Positions 22,630 to 35,400 of a stretch of 64,000 bases of DNA are shown here, one piece after another; position 1 is the stretch's first letter; each line of letters starts with the position of its first letter. The notes under the pieces were generated by a model. The model had not been told where the DNA came from. It worked only from the letters and a program-made list of their open reading frames with translations, and searched no databases. A program made the position numbers and the translations under genes. Source of the stretch: Steinernema hermaphroditum (taxonomy: Eukaryota; Nematoda; Chromadorea; Rhabditida; Steinernematidae); assembly GCA_030435675.1 (NCBI GenBank), contig CM059621.1, forward strand, positions 4,588,001-4,652,000. Reading direction: 5' to 3'.

Positions 22630-23130
22630 CCGCCTTCTTTTGGCTTCCTATCGTCGTCTCACGATCCCGATAGTCCTTCCGTAGAACGCTTCGATCGTGT
22701 AGCAAGCAAGCATAGAAGCATTCAGCAAAGTGTTTTTGATAAAGCATGCTAAGCACATCCATCTATCATCCTTTGGTTGTGGATAGACGCTTTTTTCTGG
22801 AGACAAATTTGCGATAGCAACTTGGTACATCATAAGAGTCCAAGGAGGCAATTCCAGCAGAGCATATGGTGGAAACAAAGACAGGAATACAAGACCAAGG
22901 TCACTCACTTGGGTTCGAGACAGGGATTGTATAGGGTGATCCAGAGTTTCCTCGTATATTGTAAAAAGAGTGTCAGTTCGAGATTTCCATTGAGATCATG
23001 AGTTTCATTGTTTTAGTATGTGTTTCAATACGCGAAAACATCGCGAATCGTCAGTTGTCAGGAAGAAACACATCGTTCACATCAGTTTTCGTCTGCCCTT
23101 AGCGGTCGAAGAATGCTATCATGCACTACA
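22630..23130. other. Spacer between two convergent collagen genes
   Basis: A minus-strand hydrophobic frame (22648-22908) has no splice partners I could support, so no gene is called. Confidence 0.45.
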
Positions 23131-23175
23131 CTCTTTATTCAACAAGAAGCTACGGCATTTCACATAATAGTCGAC

Positions 23176-24121
23176 TTAATAGTAAACTTTACGGTTGCGG
23201 TAGGGTTGAGTTGCAGCAGCAACTTCGGCAGTCCTTGGAGGACAAGGACAGTACTGAGCATCGGCGCCTGGCATGCCAGCGTTTCCAACAGGTCCATTAG
23301 CACCGTCTTTGCCGGGAATTCCGTCTTTTCCAGGCTGTCCGGGCGGCCCTTGAGGTCCGGGCGGTCCCGACTCCCCGACGAGGCCTGGGGGTCCGGGAAT
23401 TCCAGGTGGGCCAATTGGTCCAACCCCACCGGGAGGTCCAGGAAGATTCGTCTGCTTGACCGCATTGGCTCCAGGTCCTCCAGGACCTCCAGGCGTTCCT
23501 GGTGTTCCATCAGTTCCAGCATCACCTTGAGGTCCAGCAGCACCCGGTGCTCCGGGCTTCCCTGGCGCTCCGTCAGCACCCGGGGGACCTTGGGCTCCTG
23601 GGGGTCCAGCAGGGCCATCAGGCCCCGGAGGTCCGGCTTCACCAGGCGGACATTCGATGCAGTCCTTGTTGATAGGCTGTGCACCGAAAGTGCTTCCGTG
23701 AGGACCGGGTTGACCATCTTTTCCAGGCGCGCCATCTTCCCCTGGAAGACCATCCTCTCCTTTAGGGCCAGCGGGTCCAGCTGGACATTTCGAGGCCTTC
23801 GGAGCGCAATCTGGAAGTGGTTAATTATAAAAAAATTGGAAGAAATGGATACTTACTGCACTGCTGACTACTGCCAGACGTTTCGTACTGCCTCTTATGG
23901 CGGAAGATCGACTCGAACCCAGCTTTCGGGTGGTTTACGTCCAACATGGTTTTCCAAGCATCATCAGCAAAAATCTTGAATTCCCCAAGGTCGGACATAA
24001 CCTCATTGTGGAGGTTGTTGATGTCGCGGAACAGAGTTCCGACAAGGTAGAGACTTGTGATGACCACAAGTCCACTGGCGACCATGGCGATCTCAACGGC
24101 TAAACGACTTGTGGCACCCAT
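23176..24121 (-). CDS. Cuticle collagen with furin-type HKRQ site
   Basis: Two minus-strand exons, 23857-24121 and 23176-23810, give 299 residues. The N-terminus ([25 protein letters not shown]) is the signal-anchor/homology box A region. [20 protein letters not shown] is the typical conserved block, and RHKRQYE is the subtilisin-like processing site. [19 protein letters not shown] opens the Gly-X-Y domain, which is interrupted by CIEC. The end is YCPCPPRT plus an extended tail [19 protein letters not shown] polyadenylation signal lies at 23134-23139 (reverse). Structural cuticle component. The Tyr-containing tail may take part in dityrosine cross-linking; that is inference. Confidence 0.95.
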
Positions 24122-24179
24122 TCTTGGGAGGCTGTGGATTATCATCAGAGTCGGCGATTTAAATACAACTTTCTTTTGT

Positions 24180-24540
24180 GATCGTAATCAGAGTGTTCCA
24201 CATTTCTCTCTCGCAAAAGGAAGAAGAGATCACAATCTCTATATGAAAACATGTTTTTCTTGCATAAACCACACCGAGTTTCATGTACATCCGTATATAG
24301 GTCACTAGATTGTGTACACAGAGTTTAACAAACAGTGCAATATGGCTCGGCCACAGTTGTCTCGGCATATGCCTGGAATTTAAAAGGCCAAACCGTCTCT
24401 CTTCACGTCGGTGAGATAAACAACAACCACATAAATACAAAAATTCCCCGTCTTCCGACCGTCATTAGTAGACATCGGGCACTCACAGCTCTGAAACATA
24501 ATTTATCAGAATCCCACTTAAACTGCTGGACAAAATAAGG
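24180..24540. other. No supported gene
   Basis: Upstream region of the minus-strand collagen gene. Only short frames. Confidence 0.45.
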
Positions 24541-24541
24541 A

Positions 24542-25648
24542 TCATTTGAAAAGCTTGTACCCGTTGTCGGTCGACGAGCTACGAATCTTGGCGACGTGCT
24601 TTTCAATCGTCATTCCACCAAAAGCGGTATTCTGTGGATACGGAACGGCCGCACCGCGCAGTGTCTTGTACTCCTTGCGAACACGCTCAGCCCTCTTTCT
24701 CTTCTGGTCATAACGAGCCTTGCGCACGTTTATCGCATGTTGCAACGATGCGAATTCATTTTGCGAGATGGTTCCAGGCTGAAACTGAGAGAGTTAGATC
24801 TGTTCCCGAAGCCAAAAACTGACATATCCAAACGTCTTAATGTCTTCACGTGACTTGTGTGCTCCAGGAACCGTGTTCTTTCGTGTAGACTTTTCTTTCA
24901 GGGCGATCAGATCCATACGGAACTGGCCTGGGCGTGCACTGGGAACAGAGCAGACGACATCCAAGCGGAACGCTTTCTGTTCTTCCATTGCTGACGCGCA
25001 GTAGTGGGCGACTGTTTTGTCGTAAAGCTGAAAATACCCTGTGTGTACTTCTCCATGAAACGGTACGAACGCCGTTAATTTACTGTGCAACACCAGAAAC
25101 ACATACCTCAAGAAGATCGCTATTAGCATGCCCCTTCACTGACTCCCCGGGAATCATGGCATGCATACGTTGATTTCCAGGCTTAGGCTTGCGGATGTGT
25201 CTCCGGTTGAGTTCACGAAGAGCGGCCGCGCTGACAGGAACGACCTGAGGCGTGTCACCTGGCTTCAGGTTGAGGTGCTCGTCAAGAACATAGCACGTGA
25301 GATTTTCAAGCGTAGTTCCCTGAAGCACTTCGGACTTCGTCGTTTTTACTCTTTGGGTGCACATACCTTCAGCGCTACCATTCGAATCTTCTCGGCAACT
25401 GCGTGTTCCACTGGGTTGAAACTGTCGTAGGAAAGCGATCCACTACTCTGAAAAGCATTGAAATAGGGGATCAGTAGACGACAGCAAACGCACCTGAGAA
25501 TACGTCTCAAGAAGTTCGTGTTCATACTCGTGAACGTCATTGACACCGCGAAGCACTTTGACGGCGTTCTCTGCGCCGTTCTGAACAGGAAGGGCCATCG
25601 CGACCGCTTGCCAGAGGAACAAACCAAGCGAGTGGTCGTTGGACGTGT
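24542..25648 (-). CDS. Multi-exon protein of unknown function (5' end unresolved)
   Basis: Five minus-strand exons join in phase: 25494-25648, 25367-25447, 25107-25319, 24824-25027, 24542-24784, giving about 298 residues. The start exon lies further upstream (a good acceptor and donor pair brackets sequence near 25935-26010, but all three frames stop there, so it may be 5' UTR). Visible features: an acidic/hydrophobic N-terminal half (LGLFLWQAVAMALPVQNGAENAV, HEYEHELLETYSQ), a middle block with HANSDLLELYDKTVAHYCAS, and a basic helical C-terminal part (NVRKARYDQKRKRAERVRKEY). I do not recognise the family. Confidence 0.6.
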
Positions 25649-26307
25649 CTAAACGAGACAGAACATATAAAAAGACTGTCTGCACCATGCAGACATGCAA
25701 AATGTCCACATTTGTCACTGAGACCGATCCCTTTCCGGTTGTACGGCAAAAGGTGCCATTGAAATTCGGAACTTCAGCAAATTTGAACAAAATTTTAGAT
25801 TACAAATGAACTCATAAATAACGATATGTTTTTGACAGACCTCAATGAGGCATATTTCTCCGAAATTTTAGAACGCACCGCTCAACGATTCAATGCAAAA
25901 AAGCTGAATATATATATAAAGATAGCAAAACATACCGGTTTTCCTAGTCATGATGTGGAATTGTGCCACTCGGCTTCAGCTTCATCTCTTCGATGCCCAT
26001 TTGAAAGATCTGAAATGAAATGCAGAAATCTGCCCAACCGAATATATAAATCATTTTTGGGTTTTCTGTCATGTTCGTCCGTCACGCTGGCTTTTTAAAC
26101 TGTGAGCACCTGGTGCCAAACCACCTTCACCATCATGTTTCTCATCGGTAATATATGCCTGGAAAAATAGTGACACCCCTGGCTCCCGCCACGATCCTAA
26201 GAAAACAGGTTCCACTAACCTCACTTTTGTTCCTTTGTTCATTTTGGGCCAACACAATGTTATATCTCTCTACTCCATCATGTTTAGCTCTGTGCCCAAA
26301 ATTTTTT

Positions 26308-26695
26308 AAAACAGGTTCAAATTTGGAAAAGTCATATGTTCGGCCGTGAGCTTATAATCGAAAACAGGTTCAAATTTGGAAAAGTCATAAGTTCGGCCGT
26401 GAGCTTAAAATTCAAAACAGGTTCAAATTTGGAAATGTCATATGTTCGTCCGTGAGCTTATAATCGAAAACAGGTTCAAATTTGGAAATGTCATAGGTTC
26501 GGCCATAAGCCTAAAATGCAAAACAGGTTCAAATTTGGAAAAGTCATATGTTCGGTCGTGAGCTTAAAACTCAAAACAGGTTCAGATTTGGAAAAGTCAT
26601 ACGTTCGTCCGCGAGCTTAAAATTGAAAACAGGTTCAAATTTGGAAAAGTCATACGTTCGTCCGCGAGCTTAAAATTGAAAACAGGTTTAAATTT
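26308..26695. repeat. 53-bp tandem repeat, about 7 copies
   Basis: The unit is aaaacaggttcaaatttgg followed by aaaagtcatatgttcggccg and a short variable linker. The leader sequence (26105-26305) matches 40170-40370, ahead of the related array there. Confidence 0.85.
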
Positions 26696-26854
26696 GAAAA
26701 GCGCAGAATTTTTAGTCGATACTTACATATCGACAGCGCTATGTCCTTGCACGAACTCAGAAGGACGAACTCAAAAGTTAAGGGAAAAAAGAAACAGTCG
26801 AAAAAAAGATCTATACAATCGAAAAAAAGATCTATGCAATATCAGAAAAAACAT

Positions 26855-26935
26855 TATCATTCGGACTCGAACCCGTGACCGAGGACTGATAGGCTGCAGC
26901 CCAGCCACTGCATCACACAGACACAACTTTCGGCA
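26855..26935 (-). repeat. Possible tRNA-derived SINE head
   Basis: On the minus strand the sequence CACGGGTTCGAGTCCG is a perfect pol III B box, preceded by a weak A box (GTGGCTGGGCTGCAG) about 35 bases upstream. Fold and acceptor stem are not those of a functional tRNA. Confidence 0.35.
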
Positions 26936-27187
26936 ATGCTCACAAGCAATTTGATTATATCACATTGAAAATTAAGAATAAACATCACTTTTTCAGACTT
27001 TTCGCGTCGAAGCACGAAGAAGGGACCCTTTTTCTGGACTCGTTTTTAATGTACATTCAGTATCTGCAGTAACCCGCACAAGACAAGCTCACAGTTCATG
27101 AGTTTTCTTTGCGCACAGTTCAGCGTGCGTTTCTCTGTTCGTCTGGGTTAAGAGGTATCGTACCGCTGCGGCGGAACAGTCGGGGAT

Positions 27188-27709
27188 TCATGACTTCGCG
27201 CCTTCCGGCTCGATTTCCATGTTCCCGTTTAGTCTAAAGCCCTCTATCAGTTGGCCGCCTTCGGGCTCTGCCGTCTGCTGGTAGTGTGGTTTTTGCGGTA
27301 CACGGGGCTCGAAGTCCACACGGCCGCACCCTGGCGTCATGAGCGCGCCAGGGAAGCTCTGCCAGTGGTATGGGTAGCCCTGTGGTTTCTGCAGCGGTTG
27401 ACTACCGTGAAGACTTGATTGTATTATCTCAAGAAAGAAGAAAGAAGGCTCGCCGGATTCGACGCTCGGATTCCGTGCTGTGGCCTCTGTCTTCTGAGAG
27501 GTAATGCTCATCTGTTTGGATCTGTCGTCTACAATGCTTTTTTTGTAGATGATAACGACGAAGACTGAAAATGGGAGGTCACGGCAGCCTGGACCACGTC
27601 TGCCAAATTGAGGTAAACATAAAGTTCTCAGCCAGTTCCGTAATACAGATCGTTTAGATACACCTAAGAAGTGAAAAGAAAAAAAGAAGATCTTGCAGAA
27701 GCTGTTCAT
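27188..27709 (-). CDS. Doubtful small gene
   Basis: A 173-codon open frame on the minus strand. Several plausible acceptors lie inside it (TTTTCAG, CTCTCAG), so the true exon set is unclear. The C-terminal part is Pro/Glu-rich (CGRVDFEPRVPQKPHYQQ, EGAKS end). No domain is recognised. It stands out only by length and non-repetitive composition. Confidence 0.25.
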   Translation of the reverse strand: MNSFCKIFFFSFHFLGVSKRSVLRNWLRTLCLPQFGRRGPGCRDLPFSVFVVIIYKKSIVDDRSKQMSITSQKTEATARNPSVESGEPSFFFLEIIQSSLHGSQPLQKPQGYPYHWQSFPGALMTPGCGRVDFEPRVPQKPHYQQTAEPEGGQLIEGFRLNGNMEIEPEGAKS

Positions 27710-27859
27710 GAAGCTACGGTAAACAGAAATTCACCATACACTCTTTAAACGAAGTATTTTAGAGTCTCATGAAACAGCTAAAAAATCTTCTGAAGACCTT
27801 AGTTAGCCTCGGAGGCTTGAAGTGATGATAAGGTATGATGAAACTACTCAGACACACCC

Positions 27860-28165
27860 TAATATGAACCTTTTTAGCTTCAAAACCGAAAAGAAGCCTC
27901 AAAATAAAAGCGGCTTCCAGAGGATTCCTACCGTATTCTTACGGTAGGCTACAGCATTTTGAACAAAATCTTATGCAGATTATTTTAGAAGCGTCTAAAA
28001 ACGCTAGAAGTAGAAGACATTCTAGAGGCTTTTCATCATATTACGGTAGGCTGAACCTCGCTAAACACACCTCATTATGGATCAATTTAGATGCCGATAA
28101 AAGCCTTAAAATTAAATATCTTTCAGAGGATTCCCAATGTATTACGGTAGGCAGCAGCATATCAG
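27860..28165. repeat. Degenerate tandem repeat of about 100 bp (three copies)
   Basis: The block TTACGGTAGGC occurs near 27940, 28041 and 28142, spaced by 101 bp. It is preceded each time by an AGAGG-TTC-like stretch and followed by a related A/T-rich stretch. Confidence 0.6.
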
Positions 28166-28199
28166 ATATAGTCTTAAGCAGAGTATTTAGAAATGAAAA

Positions 28200-29600
28200 A
28201 AGAAGCTCGACGCCAAGAAGTCGCAGTATCCGACAAGGTAATATCTCCAGTCTCAATTGTGGGCTATATTTTAAGTAAAGATGAAAAAGACACATAGAAT
28301 AAATGCAGGCATTGTGTTTGCAGTCAAGAGAGCTCTTTTGTTTTGGAAAGTAGAGATGCAAAATACGAAAATTAGAGGAATTACCTTACAAAACAGCAAA
28401 TTTTCAGTTTAACGATAACGATATACAAGACAGTGATATAAAATAGCTATCTGTACGACACAAAATTAGACCTTTATACACGATTTAAAGAACATTTTTA
28501 CAGGAGAGAAACAAGTACGACATTACATCGAGGAAATAAAAGATAACTTCAATGTAAGCTTAAAGTATAAGCAGAATTCATTACATAGTTGGCTTTATTA
28601 TTCAGTGAAATCTATAGTCGAATGAGCGTATAGTAGAAGACTTCCAGAGTCGTTTTACCGTAACCCAGTAAGCTTCACACTTTCGCATAGTTGCTAACAG
28701 GTATTACTACAGAAGGTTCTACTTCTACAAGACCTACGGCAACACGGAAGATGTACCATAGATATAAGTGAGACTTTTGACATTTTTTTCGTTGCCATTA
28801 CTACTTTTTATAGCAATAAAGAAAGATTTATGGGCTTCGTGACATAAATAAGGAGGTAAATCAACGAAATAACGTATTAAAATAAAGCCTTTCATCTTCC
28901 AATAGCTCCTGCACAGTTTTGTTTTAGTAGAAAGCCGAACGATATTGTCGAAGACATCCAGATGACATACAGTACTTAAGTAGATTTCATCAACTACGAT
29001 AGCTATGACAGTGATAGAAGGCATATTTTTTGACGAGATCGAAGAATGCAGTAGTCCTTTAGTTTGTATAGATAGCTTTTATTGGGTTTGATTTTAGTGG
29101 AAAGTACAAATCAAAATGAAATCGACAATCCATGCTGATAGAACGCCTCAAGATACACATTGAGACAATTGATAAGGTGCGCTTAACGTCTTGGACAGCT
29201 ACTATAGAACACTATTTTAGTGAAACGTCAAAAAAGCGAAGTCCACATGAAACACGTGCTAGGTAAATCTTACATCTACATATTGAGAATTACACATTCT
29301 TCTATAGCATTTTAGTGCGACTTTGTGCAAGAAATGATGTTGTAGAAGATGTACTGAGCAGTGAAATAATGCAGTAAGCACCACAACTACAGACAGCTTC
29401 TAAAGTGTTCTATTTTAGTAGGTACGAAGATAAGAGGTTCAAAGAATCGGAACAAAAAGAGGACCGCTATGTGTTATATGCTCAAAATACTGACTTTATC
29501 TGCATTAAATCATTTCACAAACGTTTGATGCTCTTGTCTTTAAGCGTTATTAACAACGCTTTACATACTTGCATACCTATAACTGTACCTACTTCCATTA
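28200..29600. other. AT-rich stretch without a supported gene
   Basis: Many TTTTAG strings occur but no frame above 140 codons and no matching exons. It may be the left flank or left arm of the Helitron region that follows. Confidence 0.4.
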
Positions 29601-29623
29601 TCTTGATATTCAGAAGATCTAAA

Positions 29624-30466
29624 ATGCAAGCACCCAAGACTACCGTACCTGTTGACACCGAAGATGACGACGTCGTCTTCCTGAAGGAAGTCAAAGCTAT
29701 CACCGTTATTGAGTCGAACACTTCGAGTTCTTCGTTAGTACCACCCCTCTACTGCATCTACTATATCGTAACTCCTTTACAGAACCAAAACCAAAGCCAA
29801 ACCACAAAGTCCAATCGCAAATGATGGTGTCTTCGCAATCATCGTGTGTGGAATTCCTCGCGAAGATTTCACCAACGAAGGTACCAGCCTTAGAATTGCA
29901 CAGAAAAATTCAGAAATACCTTTACAGAGATCGAAAGAGGCATCAATGACACTTTCATTGATTTTCCTCTTCTTGAGGTGATCTTCAATGGGCAAAAGAA
30001 GTACAGAGCAAAGTGTCGAGTTGTGTTCAGTCGCATTTTGAAAGATTATGAACGTGCGAAACTTTTTGACCCCAAGTCCACGTTCAACAAGCACTGCCGT
30101 ATCAAGAACAGCAGTGGACAACAGAAGGACTGCGAGCTGCGATTGGAACGAATCCAAAACGCTAAGATGCTGCAAGAATGCAGAGAAGTTATGACCAGAC
30201 ATCGTCGACTTCTTGACGACCAAAACAAAAAGGCTGAAGTCGAGAGACAGAAGGAGTTTCATAAGTATCTTCAAGAAAAGAGGAAGGAAAATAATCGCAA
30301 GCGCCGTGCGGAGCGTCACGCTGAAGAACAAGAACGCCTGAAGCGCATCCGCCTCGAAAAACAGGAGAAGGCCGAGCTCCAAAAAGAGAAGAACAAGAGT
30401 CTCCGCATCACCTTTCGAGAAAACCGTTCAATCTTAAACCCGCACTTGGCCATGAACCGCCGTTAA
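29624..30466 (+). CDS. RRM-like plus coiled-coil protein, 248 residues
   Basis: Three exons, 29624-29733, 29783-29880 and 29928-30466, join in phase. The start follows an acceptor-like ATTCAG at 29606-29613, possibly for trans-splicing. After an acidic N-terminus (VDTEDDDVVFLKEV) residues about 50-115 read like a divergent RNA-recognition motif: VFAIIVCGIPREDFTNEEI, then PLLEVIFNG and KYRAKCRVVFS in RNP2/RNP1-like order. Residues 135-235 are a charged coiled coil (RQKEFHKYLQEKRKENNRKR, EEQERLKRIRLEKQEKAELQ). It sits 190 bp upstream of the OB-fold gene and the Helitron gene, on the same strand and with similar introns. The RRM assignment is tentative. Confidence 0.65.
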
Positions 30467-30654
30467 ATGTCATTGTTGGCTGCCATTTTGTGCGCTTGTT
30501 AATGTGTTACTTTTAATTCATAAGCTTACATTTACTTGAGTTCTTCAATTAACAGAATGGTTCACGAACCATGAAATTGCTATCTCGTTGTACAATCACT
30601 TTCTTTATGTTGTTACTTTCCCCAGAAACGTTTACTGCACTTTCGTTTTTATAG

Positions 30655-32288
30655 ATGTCACAACAAGGCAAAAAACGCAAAGCGGAGTCTGAGAGCAGCA
30701 ACAGTAACAAAGGAAAGAGAATCTCAGTTGGTTCGGTAGAGGATGAACATGTGGTTTCAACATCCAGCACCTCTACTCCATCCATTGATCTGACCTCGTA
30801 AGTGTTTTTGATACCAACATATCCACAAATACACAATTTAAAGACTCTACGCTTCGCTGACCTCATTCAACGCCATTGTACCTCAATCCACATCGAAGTA
30901 CGTCACATGTTGCCAATTCTTGAACAAATGTGTTATATTGTAGCAATGGAACATTTCTGGTGATTGACAGTGTACTCTTTAACCCCGGTGACAAAGCAAA
31001 TTTTTACAAGCAACTGTTGGAAGTTATTCTTCTTGATGGTTCGAAAAACGTCCTCAAATTTATTGCGTATCAAGAGCTCGCCATCAAGTTTAATGTTTTG
31101 TCCCAGGGAATGGTATATTCTAATCTATTATTTCCTTTGAGTAACAAAACAGTTGTAGGTGATCAAGATGCATAATTTTGGTTGTCATGACGATAATTTT
31201 GTCAAATACGTCGGTATGTTCAAATAATGCCCACAGTAGTTATGTTCAACTGTCTTAGGATCGCCATTCCCCTACACATTAATGTCAAACGCACACACCG
31301 AGATTCATGTTGACCAAGGACTTTCTGAAAAATGGCAGAAATTTTTCAGTGAAACGTTGAAGGACAGTGTTAGCTCCGATGTTATAAAAGAATATCACGG
31401 ATTGTAAGTGTGTGTAATCTTCAACGTCGTTCTTATGATATTGTTAGCGTTCTTAATCTGATGGCTATCAAGTTAACTTTCCCAAAGCCTGTGAAGATTC
31501 GAGGTGTTGATGGTTTTCTTGCAACTGTTTCCTGCTTGACTAATGATTCGAAAAGTGTGGACTTCGCATACTTCAACGAACACATCGCTCAACTTCCCTT
31601 ACTTGTCCAACATCAGGTTGTTATTAGTGTCCTACTACATCCACTTACTCAGAAAATCTTTAGAAATACGTTATTTGTCACAGTCACATCAAAGAGCAGT
31701 CAGGAGATAAGAAGCAATACGCAGATTTTGACATGGCAGTTGGTCCAAAATTGCTTTTTACTCCTTTAGACAGTTCTGCCGAAATTGACCACTACACCTT
31801 TGAGCAACTCAAAGAGATGCCGATCCTTCCAAATCTGATCAGTAAATCATATGATGTTTTTGTGCACAAACAAAATCTTTTGCATTTAGAAACTGAACTC
31901 TTTCTTCTTGCTACTCCGAAACATACTGCTTCCTCGGATATGTTTCATAACTATACAGGTTGTACCCTACCCACAAAAACTTGTGATTACATATCTTTTA
32001 ATTCAGTGATCGCCACCGACTCGTCTGGATCGGGAGCAAACGCAATTACAGTTGTTCTTAGCTTGGTGACAACCCAGAGTGACTTAAAATTGAAAATTGG
32101 TTACTGTCTGAAAGGAATCTTTGAAGTTTACCTTGACGGTATTTTTAAACTTTCAAACTGAAATACATTCTATACCCTATTCAGAACACATGGTTAAACT
32201 TCGAGCTTTTGATAAGTTCACTGAGGAAGGAGACAAGACGTTTCCCTCCCACTTTATTTACAAACAACATGAGTTCATCAGTCGCTGA
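30655..32288 (+). CDS. OB-fold single-strand DNA-binding-like protein (POT1/RPA type)
   Basis: The start ATG follows an acceptor (TTTTATAG) directly. Exons approximately 30655-30798, 30846-30900, 30945-31111, 31160-31212, 31258-31403, 31447-31616, 31665-32140 and 32189-32288 join in phase; the last ends at TGA 32286-32288. After a Ser-rich basic N-terminus, the block NGTFLVIDSVLFNPGDKANF, LLEVILLDGSKNVLKFIAYQ, GMVIKMHNFG, NFVKYVGSPFPY, NAHTEIHV follows the strand order of telomere-end/POT1-type OB folds. A second OB-like region starts about LTFPKPVKIRGVDGFLATVS. OB-fold proteins accompany Helitrons in plants (RPA-like), so this may be a Helitron accessory gene; it could also be a host gene. 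Exon limits are approximate. Confidence 0.55.
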
Positions 32289-32469
32289 GTTCATCGTTGT
32301 CTGTCGTTTTCCAATCTTATGCGTTTGTTTACGTTGATTCACTATTATTTTCAACAATCATTTTGCTAAATGTTGTGTTTCAACTTAAATCGATTCATGG
32401 TTTCCAACCATTCTGTTACTTCTATCAGTGCATAGCTGTTGTTCTACCCATGACTTTAGAACATAGAGT

Positions 32470-35400
32470 ATGTCCTCGTCCGATAGCTCCGTAAACGCTC
32501 CTCCAACATCCACACGTCGACGAGGAAGACCTCGTGGGCGTACAACTCCAAGCTCATCCACCGAACGTCAACGTGCTCGACGTCAGCAACAAAGAGAAAA
32601 CGGTTGGTAGAAAATCTTATACTTTAGTACAAAGTAGTTCAGAAACACCAGAAAAAGCAGAGCTACGAAAGCAACATGAATGTGATCGTAAACGCGCATA
32701 TCGTCAAAGGCAAAGAGAGCATGGTTAGCATCCACATTTGTATTTTGATGCAATTTAGTTTAGAGACACCTGAACAACAAGAACAGCGACGAGAACACGA
32801 ACGCGAAAGAGTGCGAGCTGGACGTGAGCGCCAATTACTACAGAGATCTGGTAAATATTGACACTGTACACAACCGGCAAACCATTTTTTAAAGATTTCC
32901 GCCAAGAGGACCTTGAAGAAACACGAGAGAGTAATCGTCTGTCTCAGGAAAGACTTCGCCAACGATACCGTTCGTAAAAAATTCCCTTCCTTACTTATCG
33001 TACATTTTAAGGCATTCACCAACGAGAAGAACAACACAGTAGTGAACTTCTTCGTCTTGGTGAACGAACGAATGAATGCTACCATTGTGGTGCGCTCCAT
33101 TTTAAAGGCTTCCACACATGCTGTAGTAACGGGAAAGTGTTCATTGGACCAATGACAAAAATCCCCGAACCACTCTATTCCTACTATTTCAATCACACAA
33201 TGCAAGGCCGATCAGCTATATTGGAAAACATTCTATCATATAACTCTTTGTTATCAATGGGATCTTTCCAATACGATAGGATTCGCCCTGAACCTCATGG
33301 AATTCAGAGTGTAAAGGTAAAGCAAGAGTATTGAAACATATTGCATATGAATACTTTAGGTCCGTGGACAAGTTCACCACTTCACTTCATGCATACGACC
33401 CAAAAATCCTCGTAATCCAAAGTTTGGGAACGTTTACGTTTACGACGTAAACACAGCCACCGAACACAGAATGCGTCAACCCTCTGCTCGAAACGTAAAT
33501 CGCGAGGTAAAATGCAAATCTCTTCAAAGCGCATGAAAAATATTCAGGTTTTGCGTGATTTGGGTGCTATGGTAGCTGAGTGTAATCCATACGCTGCACA
33601 ATACAAAAGAATGAACGAAATTTTAATCGAAAGAGAAAGAGAAGGAAGACCGGTAATCAGTTGCTCTTAGCACTAAAAAAGCTCTTTCTTTATAGATCGG
33701 TGACCTAAGACTAAAAATATGTGATGCACGTGGTGTTGATCCCGCGGAATTAATCAGCCATCCAGGCGTATATGAAGCTCCTACATGTGGAAACATGGTC
33801 GCTGTCTACTTTACCTGTACGGCTCAACAGCATGTACCCCCAAAGGGACTTATGATATACCCACTTCTTAACGATCGAATTCCCTTTCCCATCTACCCAT
33901 ATATGCCGATGATAGACGCTATATGCTTTCCTCTGTTGCACATATACGGTGAAGACTCTTGGCATCCAGGCAAGATCCATCACGACAATGCGAACACATA
34001 AAAAGAATTTAGGTATCCCCCACATGACTGATCGTCGGTCTTTTGTTGATCGGATGATGGAAATACAAAGCGAACGACCTGATATAGATTGGTCTCTTGA
34101 AGCCTATAACCAGCCACTTGTGAGACAAGGTATTATCGCTCAAATGGCCGAGATCGAAGAATTGGAGAGAAACGTTCCGATGAATCTTGATACTGATTCT
34201 GAAGAAGAAATAGAGGTTGTTAACGAAAACACATCGGACAGAACAGATACTGAAGTTCAATCACCGAGTGATGATAATTCTGGACATGATGATGACATTC
34301 ATGCCGTCAGTTAACAGCTTCTTACAGACGATCAAACAGTTAATTTAGATGTACCGACATCACGAGATCGAACCAGAACCAATGAGTCCTGAGTTAACAT
34401 TCGTTGAAAGAGGAGGTGACTTTTATCCACTGTATCATCCGATCCACCCCGAAGAAAGAGAAAATAGACTTTTTGATGACAACATGAGTGACAGCGGTCC
34501 AGACGACGTCTCGGTGACTAACGATGAAGACTACCGAGAGACGCATGTGTTAGACGAAGATCCCGATGTTGATAGAGGTGAGCAAACGACTCATGAAGGC
34601 CGAACAGAAATTGGAGAAGCTAATGAAGATGATATTGCGTCAATGGAAACTGATAACTTTTACGATGACATATCAATTGATCTGAATGCGACAGCCGATC
34701 AAGCTTCCAGTTTACAGAGCACGTCCAGTTCACGAAGGGTAGCTTCATCAGTGAAATTTCTCCCAATAAAAATCATTTCAGTTAACGACATCACGAAGAG
34801 AGTGGCTCCTGTTTCGTTACCAACATCGAAGAGGCATGAATTGCCGCTATTCTTCTGCGCGCAAATTAGGCCAGCTCTACCTCATTGATCATTACATGCG
34901 CATTCTTCAACAAAGAGGGGAACACATTGCTGAACACTTCACAGAAACTACTTTGACTAACAGGTTATTACAATTAACAAATTATGAAAACGATTTGTGA
35001 TATTTAAGGCAGGCGTTCCTCAATTTCATGAACGATATGGCTGCACGACAAGGGCGCCGAGTAGGAGCTCTTACCGTTGTTCCTCAGCATGTACCGGGAT
35101 CACCGCGCTATTTGCGTAATCAATTCGAAAACGCTGTTACCTTATCAAACAAGCTTGGTCCCCCCGATCTCTTTATTACATTCACTGCGAATCCTAAGTG
35201 GGAGGAAATTGCTGTAAGAAACGGATATGTTTTCGATTTTAAAGCGGTGGTTAAGGACAACATCCCAAGAGGAGAAACGTGGGCGGACCATCCGTTCCTT
35301 GTTGCCGAAGTTTTCAAAAAGAAACTTGAAGACTTCAAGAAATTTCTATGTGGAACACGAAGAACAGAAAGTAAAACAGTTCGCATGCGCCGACGCGGTG

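Noticed and set aside
21852..22752. Long open frames on both strands across the collagen gene
   Set aside because: They are shadow frames of the GC-rich Gly-X-Y coding exon; only the frame with the signal anchor, Gly-X-Y and conserved C-terminus is a gene.
22648..22908. Minus-strand receptor fragment
   Set aside because: Hydrophobic but with no recognisable receptor motif or joining exons.
23020..23979. 319-codon + strand frame
   Set aside because: Antisense of the minus-strand collagen exons; composition is the reverse complement of Gly-X-Y codons.
26855..26935. A functional tRNA gene
   Set aside because: Good B box but no acceptor stem pairing and no proper anticodon arm; kept only as a possible SINE head.
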